Notes: generated by a model from the sequence alone, not told the origin. A DNA stretch of 64,000 nt from Periplaneta americana (GCF_040183065.1 NC_091128.1:178370168-178434167); one strand, 5' to 3'. Positions 21,725 to 33,528 are shown, numbered from the stretch's first letter. Numbers and translations: made by a program.

Positions 21725-22600
21725 AGGCTGGTTCACAATAAACCGGGAACGAGAACCAGAATGAAAACGAGAAGCAGAGGACGTGAATATGAACATTTTT
21801 GATTCACAATAAACCGAGAACGTAGACGATTATGCATATCGATATGCATGTCAATAACGATATGTAAAGTCGATATTACGCATTCTGATGTTATTTGTGT
21901 ATACTTGACCAATGGCGTTCTCTCATGCGTACAAGGCAGCCAACATAAACACAGGTTAACCAACTTCGAAATTTTAACTGAAACATTTCATTATGTACGG
22001 TACTATAAATATGTCCATGCATCTTTATTATCACAACCTATTTTAAGTCTACCATAACGTAAAATAATTAGAGAAGAAACATTTGTAATAGAACAAAAAT
22101 GAACACAACAGTAGTTATTGAATTGAAGCATGAATATGTAGTGTGTAATACAACCAATACAGTAATAAAATATGATTCACTCACGATCGGTGTTCAAAGA
22201 TGCAGCTATTGAAAGCCACGTATTCTCCTTCATTTTCTCATCTTTATACGAGGCGCACTGCTTATCGTAAACGTGAGGATTTCAATATTAGAATCTCATC
22301 AAATAAAACTTGCTCCATGATGCACAGCACAGAACAAAATAATGCATAGGTTATGTCACGGTCTTCTTGCTACAAAATATACGACGACAAAATAGCTTTT
22401 AGATGGCAATAGAATGAATCTAGTGGGCTGTGATCGGAAACGTGAACGCCGAAGTTGAAACTTGGCCAACTCTCCATTCCCGATCCCAGGCTCCGGCAAG
22501 CTTTTCGTTAATTGTGAATGCTCACATTTAAATGTACACATTTTAACAATTTTACCGTTTTCGTTCCGATTCTCGTTTCCGGTTTATTGTGAACCAGCCT
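21725..22600. mobile_element. PIF/Harbinger-type MITE, 876 bp
   Basis: Terminal inverted repeats start AGGCTGGTTCACAATAAACC at both ends and extend about 30 bp. The flanking 3-bp duplication is TTA (21722-21724, 22601-22603), matching the TWA target of PIF/Harbinger elements. There is no transposase frame. It interrupts LINE G between PLSL and TLFNIYL, and removing it with one TTA restores a continuous reading across the junction. Confidence 0.85.
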
Positions 22601-22635
22601 TTACCCTGTTCAACATCTACTTGTAGAATTTACTG

Positions 22636-22887
22636 AAGAGCTTTTTTAGGAGGTTATTTTACGGCACTGTATCAACATCTCACGTTATTTAGCGCCGGAA
22701 TGAGATGAAGGTGATAATGCCGGTGAAATGAGTCCGAGGTCTAGCACCGATAATTACCCAGCATTTGCTCATATTGGGTTAAGCGAAAACCCCGGAAAAA
22801 ACCTCAACCACATAACTTCCCCCGACTGGGAATCGAACCCGGGCCACCTGGTTTCGCGGCCAGACGCGCTGTTACTCCACAAGTGTG
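22636..22887 (-). mobile_element. SINE family 1 copy inside LINE G
   Basis: Minus orientation: AGGAGGTTATTTTACGGC at 22648 is the inverted tail, and GGAATCGAACCCGGGCC at about 22829-22845 is the inverted B-box. The 5' head ends at about 22887 (CCACAAGTGTGGAC). It is inserted in the LINE G segment LLKxCFQNM. Imperfect flanking repeats (GAAGAGCTTTTTT and CAAGAAATGTTTTC) are probably a diverged TSD. Confidence 0.85.
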
Positions 22888-23703
22888 GACAAGAAATGTT
22901 TTCAGAACATGAGAGGGGTGATAGTAAGAGGAAGGAGAATAAAGTGCATAAGATTTGCTGCTGATATGGCGTTGTTAGCAGAAGAGGAGACCATACTAAG
23001 GGATATGCTAATGGAGCTAAATGACAGCTGTGAGGAGTATGGGATGAAGATAAATGCAAACAAGACGAAGACCATGGCCATAGGAAGAAAAAAAAGAAGG
23101 TAAACATGCGAATTCTAAATGAGGCAGTAGAGCAAGTGGACAGCTTCAAATACTTGGGTGTACTATAAGCAGTAACATGAGCTGCAGCCAGGAAGTCAAA
23201 AAGAGGATAGCAATGGCAAAGGAAGCTTTTAATAGAAAAAGGAGGATCTTCTGCGGACCTCTCTAGAAAGAACTAAGGAAGAGACTAGTGATATGCTTTG
23301 TGTGGAGTGTGTTATTGTATGGGACAGAAACATGAACATTACGACGAAGTGAAGAGAAGCGACTAGAAGCATTTGAAATGTGGATATGGAGAAGGATGGA
23401 GCGTGTGAAATGGACAGACAGAATAAGAAATGAAGCTGTGTTGGAAAGAGTGGGTGAAGAAAGAATGATGCTGAAACTGATCAGGAAGAGAAAAAGGAAT
23501 TGGCTGAGAAGAAACTGCCTACTGAAGGATGCACTGGAAGGAATGGTGAACGGGAGAAGAGTTCGGGGCAGAAGAAGATATCAGATGATAGACGACATTA
23601 AGATATATGGATCATAGACTATGCGGAGACTGAGAGGAAAGACTGGAGAATGCTGGGTTTGTAGTGAAAGACCTGCCCTTGGGCAGAACACTATGAATGA
23701 CTG

Positions 23704-24158
23704 AATTTAATGCTTAGGCCTATATACTGCGAGGAAAATGATTTTTATCCATAATGATATCTAAACTGGTCCTTATTTCACCGTCCTTAACAACCAAAAG
23801 AATGGCTTAATTCACAGCAGTGAATTAATAGTTATTTACGTAACTCCGTAAGAAAGCGAGTTTTTACTTTACGAGTGAGATGCTTACGGACTGGCCGTAG
23901 GGGAGTACCGTTAAGACGCTTTCTTAAAGAGTTACGTACAATATTTTATCCATGACCATAACGAAAAACGTGCCTTTACTAAGTAGCTACTTTTGCGTGT
24001 GTAAAGTAGGCTTTTATTCAACATTACTTTATTTCACTAGTGAGATAAAGACTTTACCTCACAGTTTGAACTTTATCTCACAGTTCATTAGTGTTTTCCT
24101 AGTACCCGGGCACACACGTATACTTTTCCATTCAACTATTACTCAAGAAGTTAATATA
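23704..24158. other. Unassigned spacer
   Basis: Includes TAGGCCTA at 23715-23722 and a loosely inverted pair of ACTCCGTAAGAAAGCG / CGCTTTCTTAAAGAGT (23845-23930). No coding feature. Confidence 0.35.
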
Positions 24159-25537
24159 CACTGGTGGAAAGTAAAAATGATACACCCAGAAGAGATGGTC
24201 GCAGGATCATGAAACTTGGTAGGGATAATGCCCATGCAAAGGGTGTATAATGATCCGGTTTTGGGTATTGTACGACGGTAGATGGCTACAGGCCACGTAT
24301 GGGAACATTGTCACAGGCCGTCTTGTAAAGTGTCGTTTCTGGGATATGGAAAGGTGTTTTTTTTTTGTTTCCACGTGTAGGCCGTGAGTAAAGATGCCTG
24401 GACGCCGAAGGAGACACCCATTCGTGCAGCTGTCGGAGTTTGAGAGAGGACGGATTATTGGGATGATGGAGATGGATGCATCATACCGTTAAATTTCCCG
24501 CCAAACAGGTCGCAGTCTACGAACCATTCAGCGTGTGTGTACCCAATGGACGCAGGAAGGCACTAGCAGCCGGAGACCTGGCTCAGGACAGCCACGTGCA
24601 ACAGCGGAGCGAGAGGACCGACGCATAGTGTGCACAGCAGTGGCTGATCAGCGCCACAAATCCGAGCAGCAGTCAACTGCAGGATGTCCCCACGCACCGT
24701 TGTGAACCCTTTGCTTGCTGCTGGTTACCACTCCAGGGCCCCTATGCAATGTGTATCATTAACCCCAATCCATCGTCGCCAGCGGCTCCTGTGGTGCATA
24801 GAACGGCGACAATGGAGAGCCGAATGGAATGCTGCTGTGTTCAGTGATGAGTCCCGTTTCTGTCTCCAGCACAATGATGGACGGCAACATGTCCGCCGGC
24901 GTCGTGGTGAGCGGGCCCATGCATCCACTATTGTTGAACGTCACACAGGGCCAACCCCTGGCATCATGGTATGGGGGGCGATCAGTTACGAAAGTAGGTC
25001 GCCCCTAGTTGTGGTTGAGGGCACCATGACTGCCTGCCGATATGTGGACCAGGTCATACGGCCCATTGTGATACCCTTCATGAACACCATACCTAATATG
25101 GGTGTTCCAACAAGATAATGCACGCCCACACACTGCAGTCATCACACGAGTGGCCTTGCAACATGTTCCCATCATGCATTGGCCAGCCAGGTCACCAGAC
25201 CTATCGGCAATGGAACACGTGTGGGATGCCATGGGGTGGTGCATCCATGCCCATGCTCGCCCTGCTGCTACTGTGGCCCAACTGACGGAACAGGTGTTGC
25301 AGGCGTGGAGAGAAATCCCCCAACAAGACATCCGCAACCTGTATGCGTCCATGGCGACCAGGGTTCAACAGTGCATCGCTGCTCGTGGTGGCCACACTGG
25401 ATACTAAGTCACCCGCTTCCAACTCCCGCAGAAAGGTGATATGTTGATCGTTTGTTTCTAGTGTGATGTACAATAACTGTGCCAAGTTTAATGATCCTGC
25501 GACCATCCCTTCTGGGTGTATCATTTTCACTTTCCAG
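24159..25537 (+). mobile_element. Tc1/mariner-superfamily transposon, near full length
   Basis: Inverted ends share GAAAATGATACACCCAGAAG-type sequence and GATGGTCGCAGGATCAT (24172-24210 and its complement at about 25488-25530). TA flanks both ends. The right end lacks a few bases next to its tip compared with the left. The element is about 1.38 kb, the size expected for an autonomous Tc1-like element. Its transposase is broken and is listed separately. Confidence 0.9.
24394..25407 (+). pseudogene. Tc1-like transposase, three lesions
   Basis: The N-terminus MPGRRRRHPFVQLSEFERGR (from 24394) is the helix-turn-helix region. It is followed by a stop at about 24490, then ISRQTGRSLRTIQRVCTQW. The frame shifts near 24655, after which MSPRTVVNPLLAAGYHSRAP runs through AVFSDESRFCL (first catalytic Asp) to NTIPNMG. 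An extra G near 25100 shifts it again, giving FQQDNARPHTAV (second Asp) and HWPARSPDLSAMEHVWDAMG (third acidic residue, DDE type). It ends ARGGHTGY at 25404. All three catalytic residues survive, but one stop and two frameshifts make it non-functional. Confidence 0.9.
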
Positions 25538-25699
25538 TATATTAGTTACTAGATGCCACTACCTCTACTTCTTTATTACCATTTCTTAAATATACATACA
25601 CTCAATCTCCTTCTCTTTTCTCTATCTGCTACGTCGTAATTTGTACATTACATCCATATCTAATATGCATCTTTTTAAAATTTTGTAATAATTTACCTT

Positions 25700-25795
25700 T
25701 TGGGATGCGAGGAGACTTCAACCTGCGAAGTTGGGTTTATAGGATTTTAAAACAACACGCGTTAGCCAACTGAGCTAAACAGACACGATGATTAA
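25700..25795 (-). mobile_element. tRNA-like (SINE) fragment
   Basis: On the minus strand TTTAGCTCAGTTGGCTAACG is an intact A-box region, and CGCAGGTTGAAGTCTCCTC occupies the B-box position about 50 bases on, but it deviates from GGTTCGANTCC. The acceptor stem does not pair well. A tRNA-derived SINE piece is more likely than a working tRNA gene. Confidence 0.45.
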
Positions 25796-25799
25796 TTAA

Positions 25800-27170
25800 G
25801 TTTTAATATTCCTCTTAAGTTTACAGAAGTAAAATGTGAAATTATTTTAATTACAATAGTCCCGTGAACACCTCTAAAATCATGACCTACCTAGTACACG
25901 TATCGATTCTAAAACCCATGCCATGGTACGTGATTACACGAGGACTTATTTTCAACATATTTTCTTTTATAAAACATAATTTTTCGTTATGGTCATGGAT
26001 AAAATTACGTATAGTACTTGTGAGCGTGATCTTTCCACTCGCGCAATAAAGATGCACTTACCTCACAAGTACCATAAATAACTATTGTTTCATACTATAT
26101 AAAAATAGTTACTATTTGTTATTTATTGTATGGGACTTAACGCCCCACAACGTATAAAATGAGAACAGCATTGTAATAATGGTCACTGCCTACGAGATCG
26201 TACAGGCGCAGGGAAATAAGCTGACATCTGGCGGCAGAACCATCACAATGCAATACAGAGGCCTTGAGAGAATCATGCAGTAAAATATTATGTAATTGTA
26301 ACAATGAAAAATATACAATATATTTAAGAAAAATTGCGACAAAGGTGAAATACATATTCATGTAGACTAAGTAAATTAATTTAATTTAGTTAGGAAGTTA
26401 ATGTGAACTGACAGAAATAGGACTACCATAATATCAAGAAGGCAAACTGGAGAAAAGAAGAGAGACAAAAGGGGAAGGGAAAAATAGCAGCAGAAGAAGA
26501 AGAAGAAGAAGAAGAACATTCGATTTATATGAACCAACCGGACGCTGTCCTTATTTTGAGCTGACGTTGTTAGGACTGCCGGCTCCCACATGACTTCCAC
26601 TCCTTACTGTTACCACAAATACAGAAAATTAATAAAAGTGAGCAGGAAATGAGGGCTTACTAATAAATAACGTATCTGCAGGCATCTCGCATTTTTCAAA
26701 GTGAGTCTTATGATCAATTTTTGCTTTTTTAAGCAGCTGTCGTGCATTAAAACTTTGCTATTCTGCTTATGTTTTTCTCTAAAACCACAGAAATTCTATA
26801 ATCGGCCCGCATTTATGTTATACCTCCCGAATTATAACATAGCCACCCTGTACATTATGCGTAGATATTGGACAACACGCAAGATCGAATAAAATTCGGA
26901 AATCACAAATTATTCCCCTGTAAAAACACGGTAAGTACGATTTGTGACAAGTAACAGAGCTGATCTAACATATTGGCAGGAATACCAAAGTTCCGTCCTA
27001 ACTTTTTTCTCACAAACTTTAATTGTTGGTCTTACAGCATTTAAGTGAAGTATTGCTACATTTTTCATAAATATCCAAATGTTTTCTATTTTAAGTCGCC
27101 ATCATTTTCTACGCAACCAAATTTATTCCCTTACAAACCGATCATAGGCTATAATAAATTCCAAAATTCA
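25800..27170. other. Unassigned 1.4-kb spacer
   Basis: AT-rich. A short (GAA)n run is at about 26493-26513. No coding, RNA or transposon signature that I can support. Confidence 0.4.
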
Positions 27171-27174
27171 TATT

Positions 27175-27955
27175 GAAGAAATTACCCCCAAACTAAATTC
27201 AGCTTGTTTTGCTATTAGATCTATGCAAAAGATAGTAAATATCAATACCTTAAAAACAATATACTTTGCATACTTCCACTCGGTAATGAGTTTTGGAAAA
27301 ATATTCTGGGGAAATTCCACAGATAGTAACTGTATATTCCTACTACAAAAAGAAGTAATTAGAATAATAGTAGGTGCCAAATCTAGGGAATCGTGTAGGA
27401 CTATTTTAAAAAAACTACAAATAATGTCCATGGCTTGTCAGTATATATTTTTCATTAATAAACTTCCTCGTATATAATCGTGAAAACTTTGTAACTAATT
27501 CAACAGTTCATAGCATAAATACACGTCAAAAAATGGCTTTCATACTCCATCAGCAAGTCTATCGTGCTATCAAAAAGGAGTGCGTTATATGGCAGTAAAA
27601 ATTTTTAACAGCCTCCCTATCGATATAAAAAATGAAACTCAAAACATAAGATTATTTAGGGCCAAATTAAAGAAGTACCTAATTTCTCACGCCTTCTATT
27701 CTGTAGGTGAATTCATGACATTCAACAACGCTGCATTGATATTTTTGTCTTGTATTAAGTATCGATACTAACCCCTTATGTTGTACTAGTAGATTATATT
27801 GTAAAACTGTTCTCTATAGGTACATTTAATCTAGACTGTGAATGTAGTTAAGATTTTCTAGTACTATTAAGATTTTGTGGCATGTTCCATATTCTAGCTC
27901 TGAAGCGATGTACGAAGACATGAATGTAAATCAATACCATACAACAAAGTACAAG
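27175..27955 (+). pseudogene. LINE family E, C-terminal part
   Basis: Reads LNSACFAIRSMQKIVNINTL, YFAYFHSVMSFGKIFWGNST and FLLQKEVIRIIVGAKSRESC (27192-27420). After two frame breaks it reads AVKIFNSLPIDIKNETQNIR and FRAKLKKYLISHAFYSV (27580-27771). This is the connection/C-terminal region of a jockey-like LINE. A matching minus-strand copy lies at 62525-63480. The catalytic domain is missing. Confidence 0.8.
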
Positions 27956-27957
27956 TC

Positions 27958-28165
27958 TGTCAACGAGACGCTGTATTCCATCCAGAATTTTGGACGTCAG
28001 CACGACCACTTTGCTTCAGCTCATAATCGTGGGCACAGGTTTCGTCTCCTATGACGATGTCTGTCAAAAAAATATCCCCTTGTTTGTATAACGCTCCAGA
28101 AGCCCTGAACAAATGTTTTTCGACGCCTGATTTTGGTCGTCTGTCAGCATTTTCAGTACTCACAG
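27958..28165 (-). pseudogene. Mariner-type transposase remnant
   Basis: The minus-strand reading contains DIFLTDIVIGDETCAHDYEL, matching the mariner catalytic block in which GDE(T/S)W-x-H follows the first catalytic Asp; the usual Trp is Cys here. Only about 65 codons remain and no inverted ends were found. Confidence 0.55.
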
Positions 28166-28462
28166 GGAGTAAATCAACCTATAACCAAACTCCTTAATGT
28201 GCTATCAAAGCTCTGTGTATCATACAGTTCATGTGGCCTATTTAATGAGTGCGTGATGTCGATCCTACATTCTATCATTGTCGTTGCTGGCCGCTTCGAG
28301 GTTTGCCAACGACGTTCGGTTCTTCGCTCCCGAAGTGTAGGCCTATCAACCAGCGTGCAACCCACGTACTTAAAAAGCAATATGTGGCATTGTTATGCCA
28401 CGAATATATATGCCTACTTAGATATCTATACGAAATCAGACACCACCTTCATCATCGATAAC
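28166..28462. other. Unassigned spacer
   Basis: Open frames on both strands overlap here without recognisable domains. TAGGCCTA is at 28338-28345. Confidence 0.35.
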
Positions 28463-31400
28463 GAAATATAATAATTTTAGTACTAGTCTGTCTGTGTACA
28501 GCGATTTCTACTGAACTATTGGACGGATTTTGTTCATATTCAGTATCTACGAGTCAATTTATCAGGAATGATGTACATGAAATATAATAATTTTAGTACT
28601 AGTCTGTCTGTGTACAGCGATTTCTACTGAACTATTGGACGGATTTTGTTCATATTCAGTATCTACGAGTCAATTTATCAGGAATGATGTACATGAAATA
28701 TAATAATTTTAGTACTAGTCTGTCTGTGTACAGCGATTTCTACTAAACTATTGGACGGGTTTTGTTCATATTCAGTATCTACGAGTCAATTTATCAGGGA
28801 ATGATGTACATGAAATATAATAATTTTAGTACTAGTCTGTCTGTGTACAGCGATTTCTACTAAACTATTGGACGGATTTTGTTCATATTCAGTATCTACG
28901 AGTCAATTTATCAGGGAATGATGTACATGAAATATAATAATTTTAGTACTAGTCTGTCTGTGTACAGCGATTTCTACTAAACTATTGGACGGATTTTGTT
29001 CATATTCAGTATCTACGAGTCAATTTATCAGGGAATGATGTACATGAAATATAATAATTTTAGTAGGCCTACTAGTCTGTCTGTGTACAGCGATTTCTAC
29101 TAAACTATTGGACGGATTTTGTTCATATTCAGTATCTACTAGTCAATTTATCAGGGAATGATATACATGCAATATAATAATTTTAGTACTAGTCTGTCTG
29201 TGTATAGCGATTTCTACTAAACTATTGGACGGATTTTCTTCATATTCAGTATCTACGAGTCAATTTATCAGGGAATGATGTACATGAAATATAATAATTT
29301 TAGTACTAGTCTGTCTGTGTACAGCGATTTCTACTAAACTATTGGACGGATTTTCTTCATATTCAGTATCTACGAGTCAATTTATCAGGGAATGATATAC
29401 ATGCAATATAATAATTTTAGTACTAGTCTGTCTGTGTACAGCGATTTCTACTAAACTATTGGACGGATTTTGTTCATATTCAGTATCTACGAGTCAATTT
29501 ATCAGGGAATGATATACATGCAATATAATAATTTTAGTACTAGTCTGTCTGTGTACAGTGATTTCTACTGAACTATTGGACGGATTTTGTTCATATTCAG
29601 TATCTACGAGTCAATTTATCAGGGAATGATGTACATGAAATATAATAATTTTAGTACTAGTCTGTCTGTGTACAAAGATTTCTACTAAACTATTGGACGG
29701 ATTTTGTTCATATTCAGTATCTACGAGTCAATTTATCAGGGAATGATGTACATGAAATATAATAATTTTAGTACTAGTCTGTCTGTGTACAGCGATTTCT
29801 ACTGAACTATTGGACGGATTTTGTTCATATTCAGTATCTACGAGTCAATTTATCAGGGAATGATGTACATGAAATATAATAATTTTAGTACTAGTCTGTC
29901 TGTGTATAGCGATTTCTACTAAACTATTGGACGGATTTTCTTCATATTCAGTATCTACGAGTCAATTTATCAGGGAATGATATACATGCAATATAATAAT
30001 TTTAGTACTAGTCTGTCTGTGTATAGCGATTTCTACTAAACTATTGGACGGATTTTCTTCATATTCAGTATCTACTAGTCAATTTATCAGGGAACGATGT
30101 ACATGAAATATAATAATTTTAGTACTAGTCTGTCTGTGTACAGCGATTTCTACTAAACTATTGGACGGATTTTGTTCATATTCAGTATCTACGAGTCAAT
30201 TTATCAGGGAATGATGTACATGAAATATAATAATTTTAGTACTAGTCTGTCTGTGTACAGCGATTTCTACTAAACTATTGGACGGATTTTGTTCATATTC
30301 AGTATCTACGAGTCAATTTATCAGGGAATGATGTACATGAAATATAATAATTTTAGTACTAGTCTGTCTGTGTACAGCGATTTCTACTAAACTATTGGAC
30401 GGATTTTGTTCATATTCAGTATCTACTAGTCAATTTATCAGGGAATGATGTACATGAAATATAATAATTTTAGTACTAGTCTGTCTGTGTACAGCGATTT
30501 CTACTAAACTATTGGACGGATTTTGTTCATATTCAGTATCTACGAGTCAATTTATCAGGGAATGATGTACATGAAATATAATAATTTTAGTACTAGTCTG
30601 TCTGTGTACAGCGATTTCTACTAAACTATTGGACGGATTTTGTTCATATTCAGTATCTACTAGTCAATTTATCAGGGAATGATGTACATGAAATATAATA
30701 ATTTTAGTACTAGTCTGTCTGTGTACAGTGATTTCTACTGAACTATTGGACGGATTTTGTTCATATTCAGTATCTACGAGTCAATTTATCAGGGAATGAT
30801 GTACATGAAATATAATAATTTTAGTACTAGTCTGTCTGTGTACAGCGATTTCTACTAAACTATTGGACGGATTTTGTTCATATTCAGTATCTACGAGTCA
30901 ATTTATCAGGGAATGATGTACATGAAATATAATAATTTTAGTACTAGTCTGTCTGTGTACAGCGATTTCTACTAAACTATTGGACGGATTTTGTTCATAT
31001 TCAGTATCTACTAGTCAATTTATCAGGGAATGATGTACATGAAATATAATAATTTTAGTACTAGTCTGTCTGTGTACAGCGATTTCTACTAAACTATTGG
31101 ACGGATTTTGTTCATATTCAGTATCTACGAGTCAATTTATCAGGGAATGATGTACATGAAATATAATAATTTTAGTACTAGTCTGTCTGTGTACAGCGAT
31201 TTCTACTAAACTATTGGACGGATTTTGTTCATATTCAGTATCTACTAGTCAATTTATCAGGGAATGATGTACATGAAATATAATAATTTTAGTACTAGTC
31301 TGTCTGTGTACAGTGATTTCTACTGAACTATTGGACGGATTTTGTTCATATTCAGTATCTACGAGTCAATTTATCAGGGAATGATGTACATGAAATATAA

Positions 31401-31890
31401 TAATTTTAGTACTAGTCTGTCTGTGTACAGCGATTTCTACTAAACTATTGGACGGATTTTGTTCATATTCAGTATCTACGAGTCAATTTATCAGGGAATG
31501 ATGTACATGAAATATAATAATTTTAGTACTAGTCTGTCTGTGTACAGCGATTTCTACTAAACTATTGGACGGATTTTGTTCATATTCAGTATCTACTAGT
31601 CAATTTATCAAGGAATGATATACATGATATATAATAATTTTAGTACTAGTCTGTCTGTGTACAGCGATTTCTACTAAACTATGGGACGGATTTTGTTCAT
31701 ATTAAGTATCTACGAGTCAATTTATCAGGGAATGATGGACATGAAATATAATAATTGTAGTACTTGTCTGTGTGTACAGCGATTTCTACTAAACTATTGG
31801 ACAGATTTTGTTCATATTCAGAATCTACGAGTCAATTTATCAGGGAATGATGTACATGAAATATAATAATTTTAGTACTAGTCTGTCTGT
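28463..31890. repeat. Satellite of 116/117-bp units, about 29 copies
   Basis: Each unit runs from GAAATATAATAATTTTAGTA through CTAGTCTGTCTGTGTACAGC, CTATTGGACGGATTTTGTTC and TCAATTTATCAGGGAATGAT. The first units are 116 bp (CAGGAATG) and later ones 117 bp (CAGGGAATG). Variants such as CTACTAGTC for CTACGAGTC and TACATGCAATAT for TACATGAAATAT recur in patterns, suggesting multi-unit amplification. One unit has a 6-bp insertion making TAGGCCTA (29064-29071). The last units (from about 31615) are the most diverged. Confidence 0.97.
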
Positions 31891-32530
31891 ATATTGCGAT
31901 TTCTACTGAACTATGGGGCAGATTTCTTTCATATTCACTATCGATGACATCTGCGATAATCCTAAAATTTCACGGGTCAGGAAAGTCAGTATGTATTCAC
32001 CGGCCTTCACTTTTCTCACACAACAAACGGAAGCTTTTCCAAACTATCAGTGTAACAATAACCAGGATGGGTACCACACAGTGCGGTATTTCTGGAAGGC
32101 GTTGCCGCGATCCGACCCGACGGGTTAAAGTCTCCTTCAGCGCGAAATCAATTAGCCGGCATGCAGTTCGGCATTATGCCGGGGATAATTTGCAAATGCG
32201 TCGTAAGTCGGTGTGGTTGGCTTTACGGCGTGCACATGTGGCTGCTGCAACATTAGAGGCGAGAAGTGCCGGTATTAAACAACACTAAAACCACGAACCG
32301 ACGGCGCACTACCTTTCAGGGGAAATTGAAAAGCCATATGTGTCCCTGTGTGCATGCAGGTCGTAAACAATGTAATACGCCGATACCTGTGACTCCGTCT
32401 CTATAAAATTTGTGGGGCTGATGTCAGTGTCTCCACATACCCACTTTCATCAGAAGAAATATACGAGGCGAGTTGTCAAACTGGGGAACACGGTGCCTCC
32501 AAGTGGCTGTCCAACTTCAGACTTCTTGAC
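31891..32530 (+). other. Relatively GC-rich segment with a 114-codon open frame
   Basis: 31944-32288 is open for 114 codons, ending RRAHVAAATLEARSAGIKQH. The region is less AT-rich than its surroundings. It starts inside the degenerate last satellite unit, so the first part of the frame cannot be an original coding sequence. The basic, alanine/arginine-rich end is not a domain I can name; it might be a fragment of the mobile element from which the satellite grew. Confidence 0.3.
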
Positions 32531-32627
32531 ATTTTGAAATTATTTAGTCTTTGTATTTCTTCATTTCTTTCATTCACTTGTTCATTTATTTTAAATCAAT
32601 AATGCATTCCTTCACTCAATCACTCAC

Positions 32628-32694
<67 letters not shown>
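32628..32694. repeat. (ATT)n microsatellite
   Basis: About 22 uninterrupted ATT units. Confidence 0.95.
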
Positions 32695-32770
32695 GGTCCT
32701 CCAGCTTGGGGGTTGGGCGAAGGGCTAACAACCCATCACCATAAAAAAACAGCTTGTTACGAATCCTTCA
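32695..32770 (+). mobile_element. Short fragment, possibly a LINE 5' region
   Basis: GGTCCTCCAGCTTGGGGGTT, GGGCGAAGGGCTAACAACCC and ATCACCATAAAAAACAGC-type text resembles the start of endonuclease-bearing LINEs I have seen in invertebrates. This is recollection only. It lies between an (ATT)n tract and LINE A copy 6. Confidence 0.3.
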
Positions 32771-33456
32771 ATTGTACGAAATGGAAATATAAAAATTGGA
32801 AATTTATCTTTTGGAGAGGTGGAGAAGTTCAAATATCTTGAAGCAACAGTAACAAATATAAATGATACTCGGGAGGAAATTAAACACAGAATAGATATGG
32901 GAAATGCCTGTTATTATTCGGTTGAGAAGCTTTTATCATCCAGCCTGCTGTCAAAAAATCTGAAAGTTAGAATTTATAAAACAGTTATATTACCGGTTGT
33001 TCTTTATGGTTGTGAAACTTGGACTCTCACTTTGAAAGAGGAACATAGGTTAAGGGTGTTTGAGAATAAGGTGTTTATGAAAATATTAGGGGCTAAGAGG
33101 GATGAAGTTACAGGAGAATGGAGAAAGTTACACAACAAAGAACTGCACGCTTTGTATTCTTCACCTGACATAATTAGGAACATTAAATCCAGACGTTTGA
33201 GGTGGGCAGGACGTGTAGCACGTATGGGCGAATCCAGAAATGCATATAGAGTGTTAGTTGGGAGGCCGGAGGGAAAAAGACCTTTGGGGAGGCCGAGACA
33301 TATATGGGAAGATAATATTAAAATGGATTTGAGGGAGGTGGGATATGATGATAGAGACTGGATTAATCTTGCTCAGGATAGGGACCAATGGCGGGCTTAT
33401 GTGAGGGCGGCAATGAACCTCCGGGTTCCTTAAAAGCCAGTAAGTAAGTAAGTAAG

Positions 33457-33461
<5 letters not shown>
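32771..33461 (+). mobile_element. LINE family A copy 6
   Basis: 5'-truncated at the [13 protein letters not shown] segment. Contains an intact 204-codon frame (32819-33433) from [20 protein letters not shown] to LRVP, followed by AAAGCCAG and a five-unit TAAG tail that passes directly into (ATT)n. With (ATT)n also 76 bp upstream, the insertion appears to lie in or beside an ATT tract, so a TSD cannot be read. Differences from the consensus include FMKILGAKRD for LRKIFGAKRD. Confidence 0.9.

Positions 33462-33523
<62 letters not shown>
33462..33523. repeat. (ATT)n microsatellite
   Basis: Links the LINE A copy 6 tail to the start of LINE B copy 2. Confidence 0.95.
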
Positions 33524-33526
<3 letters not shown>

Positions 33527-33528
33527 AT

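Larger units (their letters stand above)
21650..23703 (+). pseudogene. LINE family G, with two nested insertions
   Basis: Its coding sequence is split. Up to 21721 the degraded block before the catalytic centre ends in PLSL. After the MITE (21725-22600) it resumes as TLFNIYL at 22604. After the SINE (22636-22887) it resumes as NMRGVIVRGRRIKCIRFAAD (about 22908-22967), MKINANKTKTMAIGRK, and much later MWIWRRMERVKWTDRIRNEA and GRRVRGRRRYQMIDDIK. Several frameshifts lie between 23100 and 23380. The catalytic FADD box reads FAAD: the first aspartate codon has become GCT. The tail near 23690 is CTATGAATGACTGAAT. Confidence 0.85.

Noticed and set aside
25005..25530. Antisense and alternate-frame readings over the Tc1 transposase
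   Set aside because: They are shadows of the transposase frame, which carries the DDE motifs.
28463..31890. CRISPR-like array of regular repeats
   Set aside because: Whole units are repeated with no unique spacers, in an animal genome with no cas genes. The same applies to 11755-14072.
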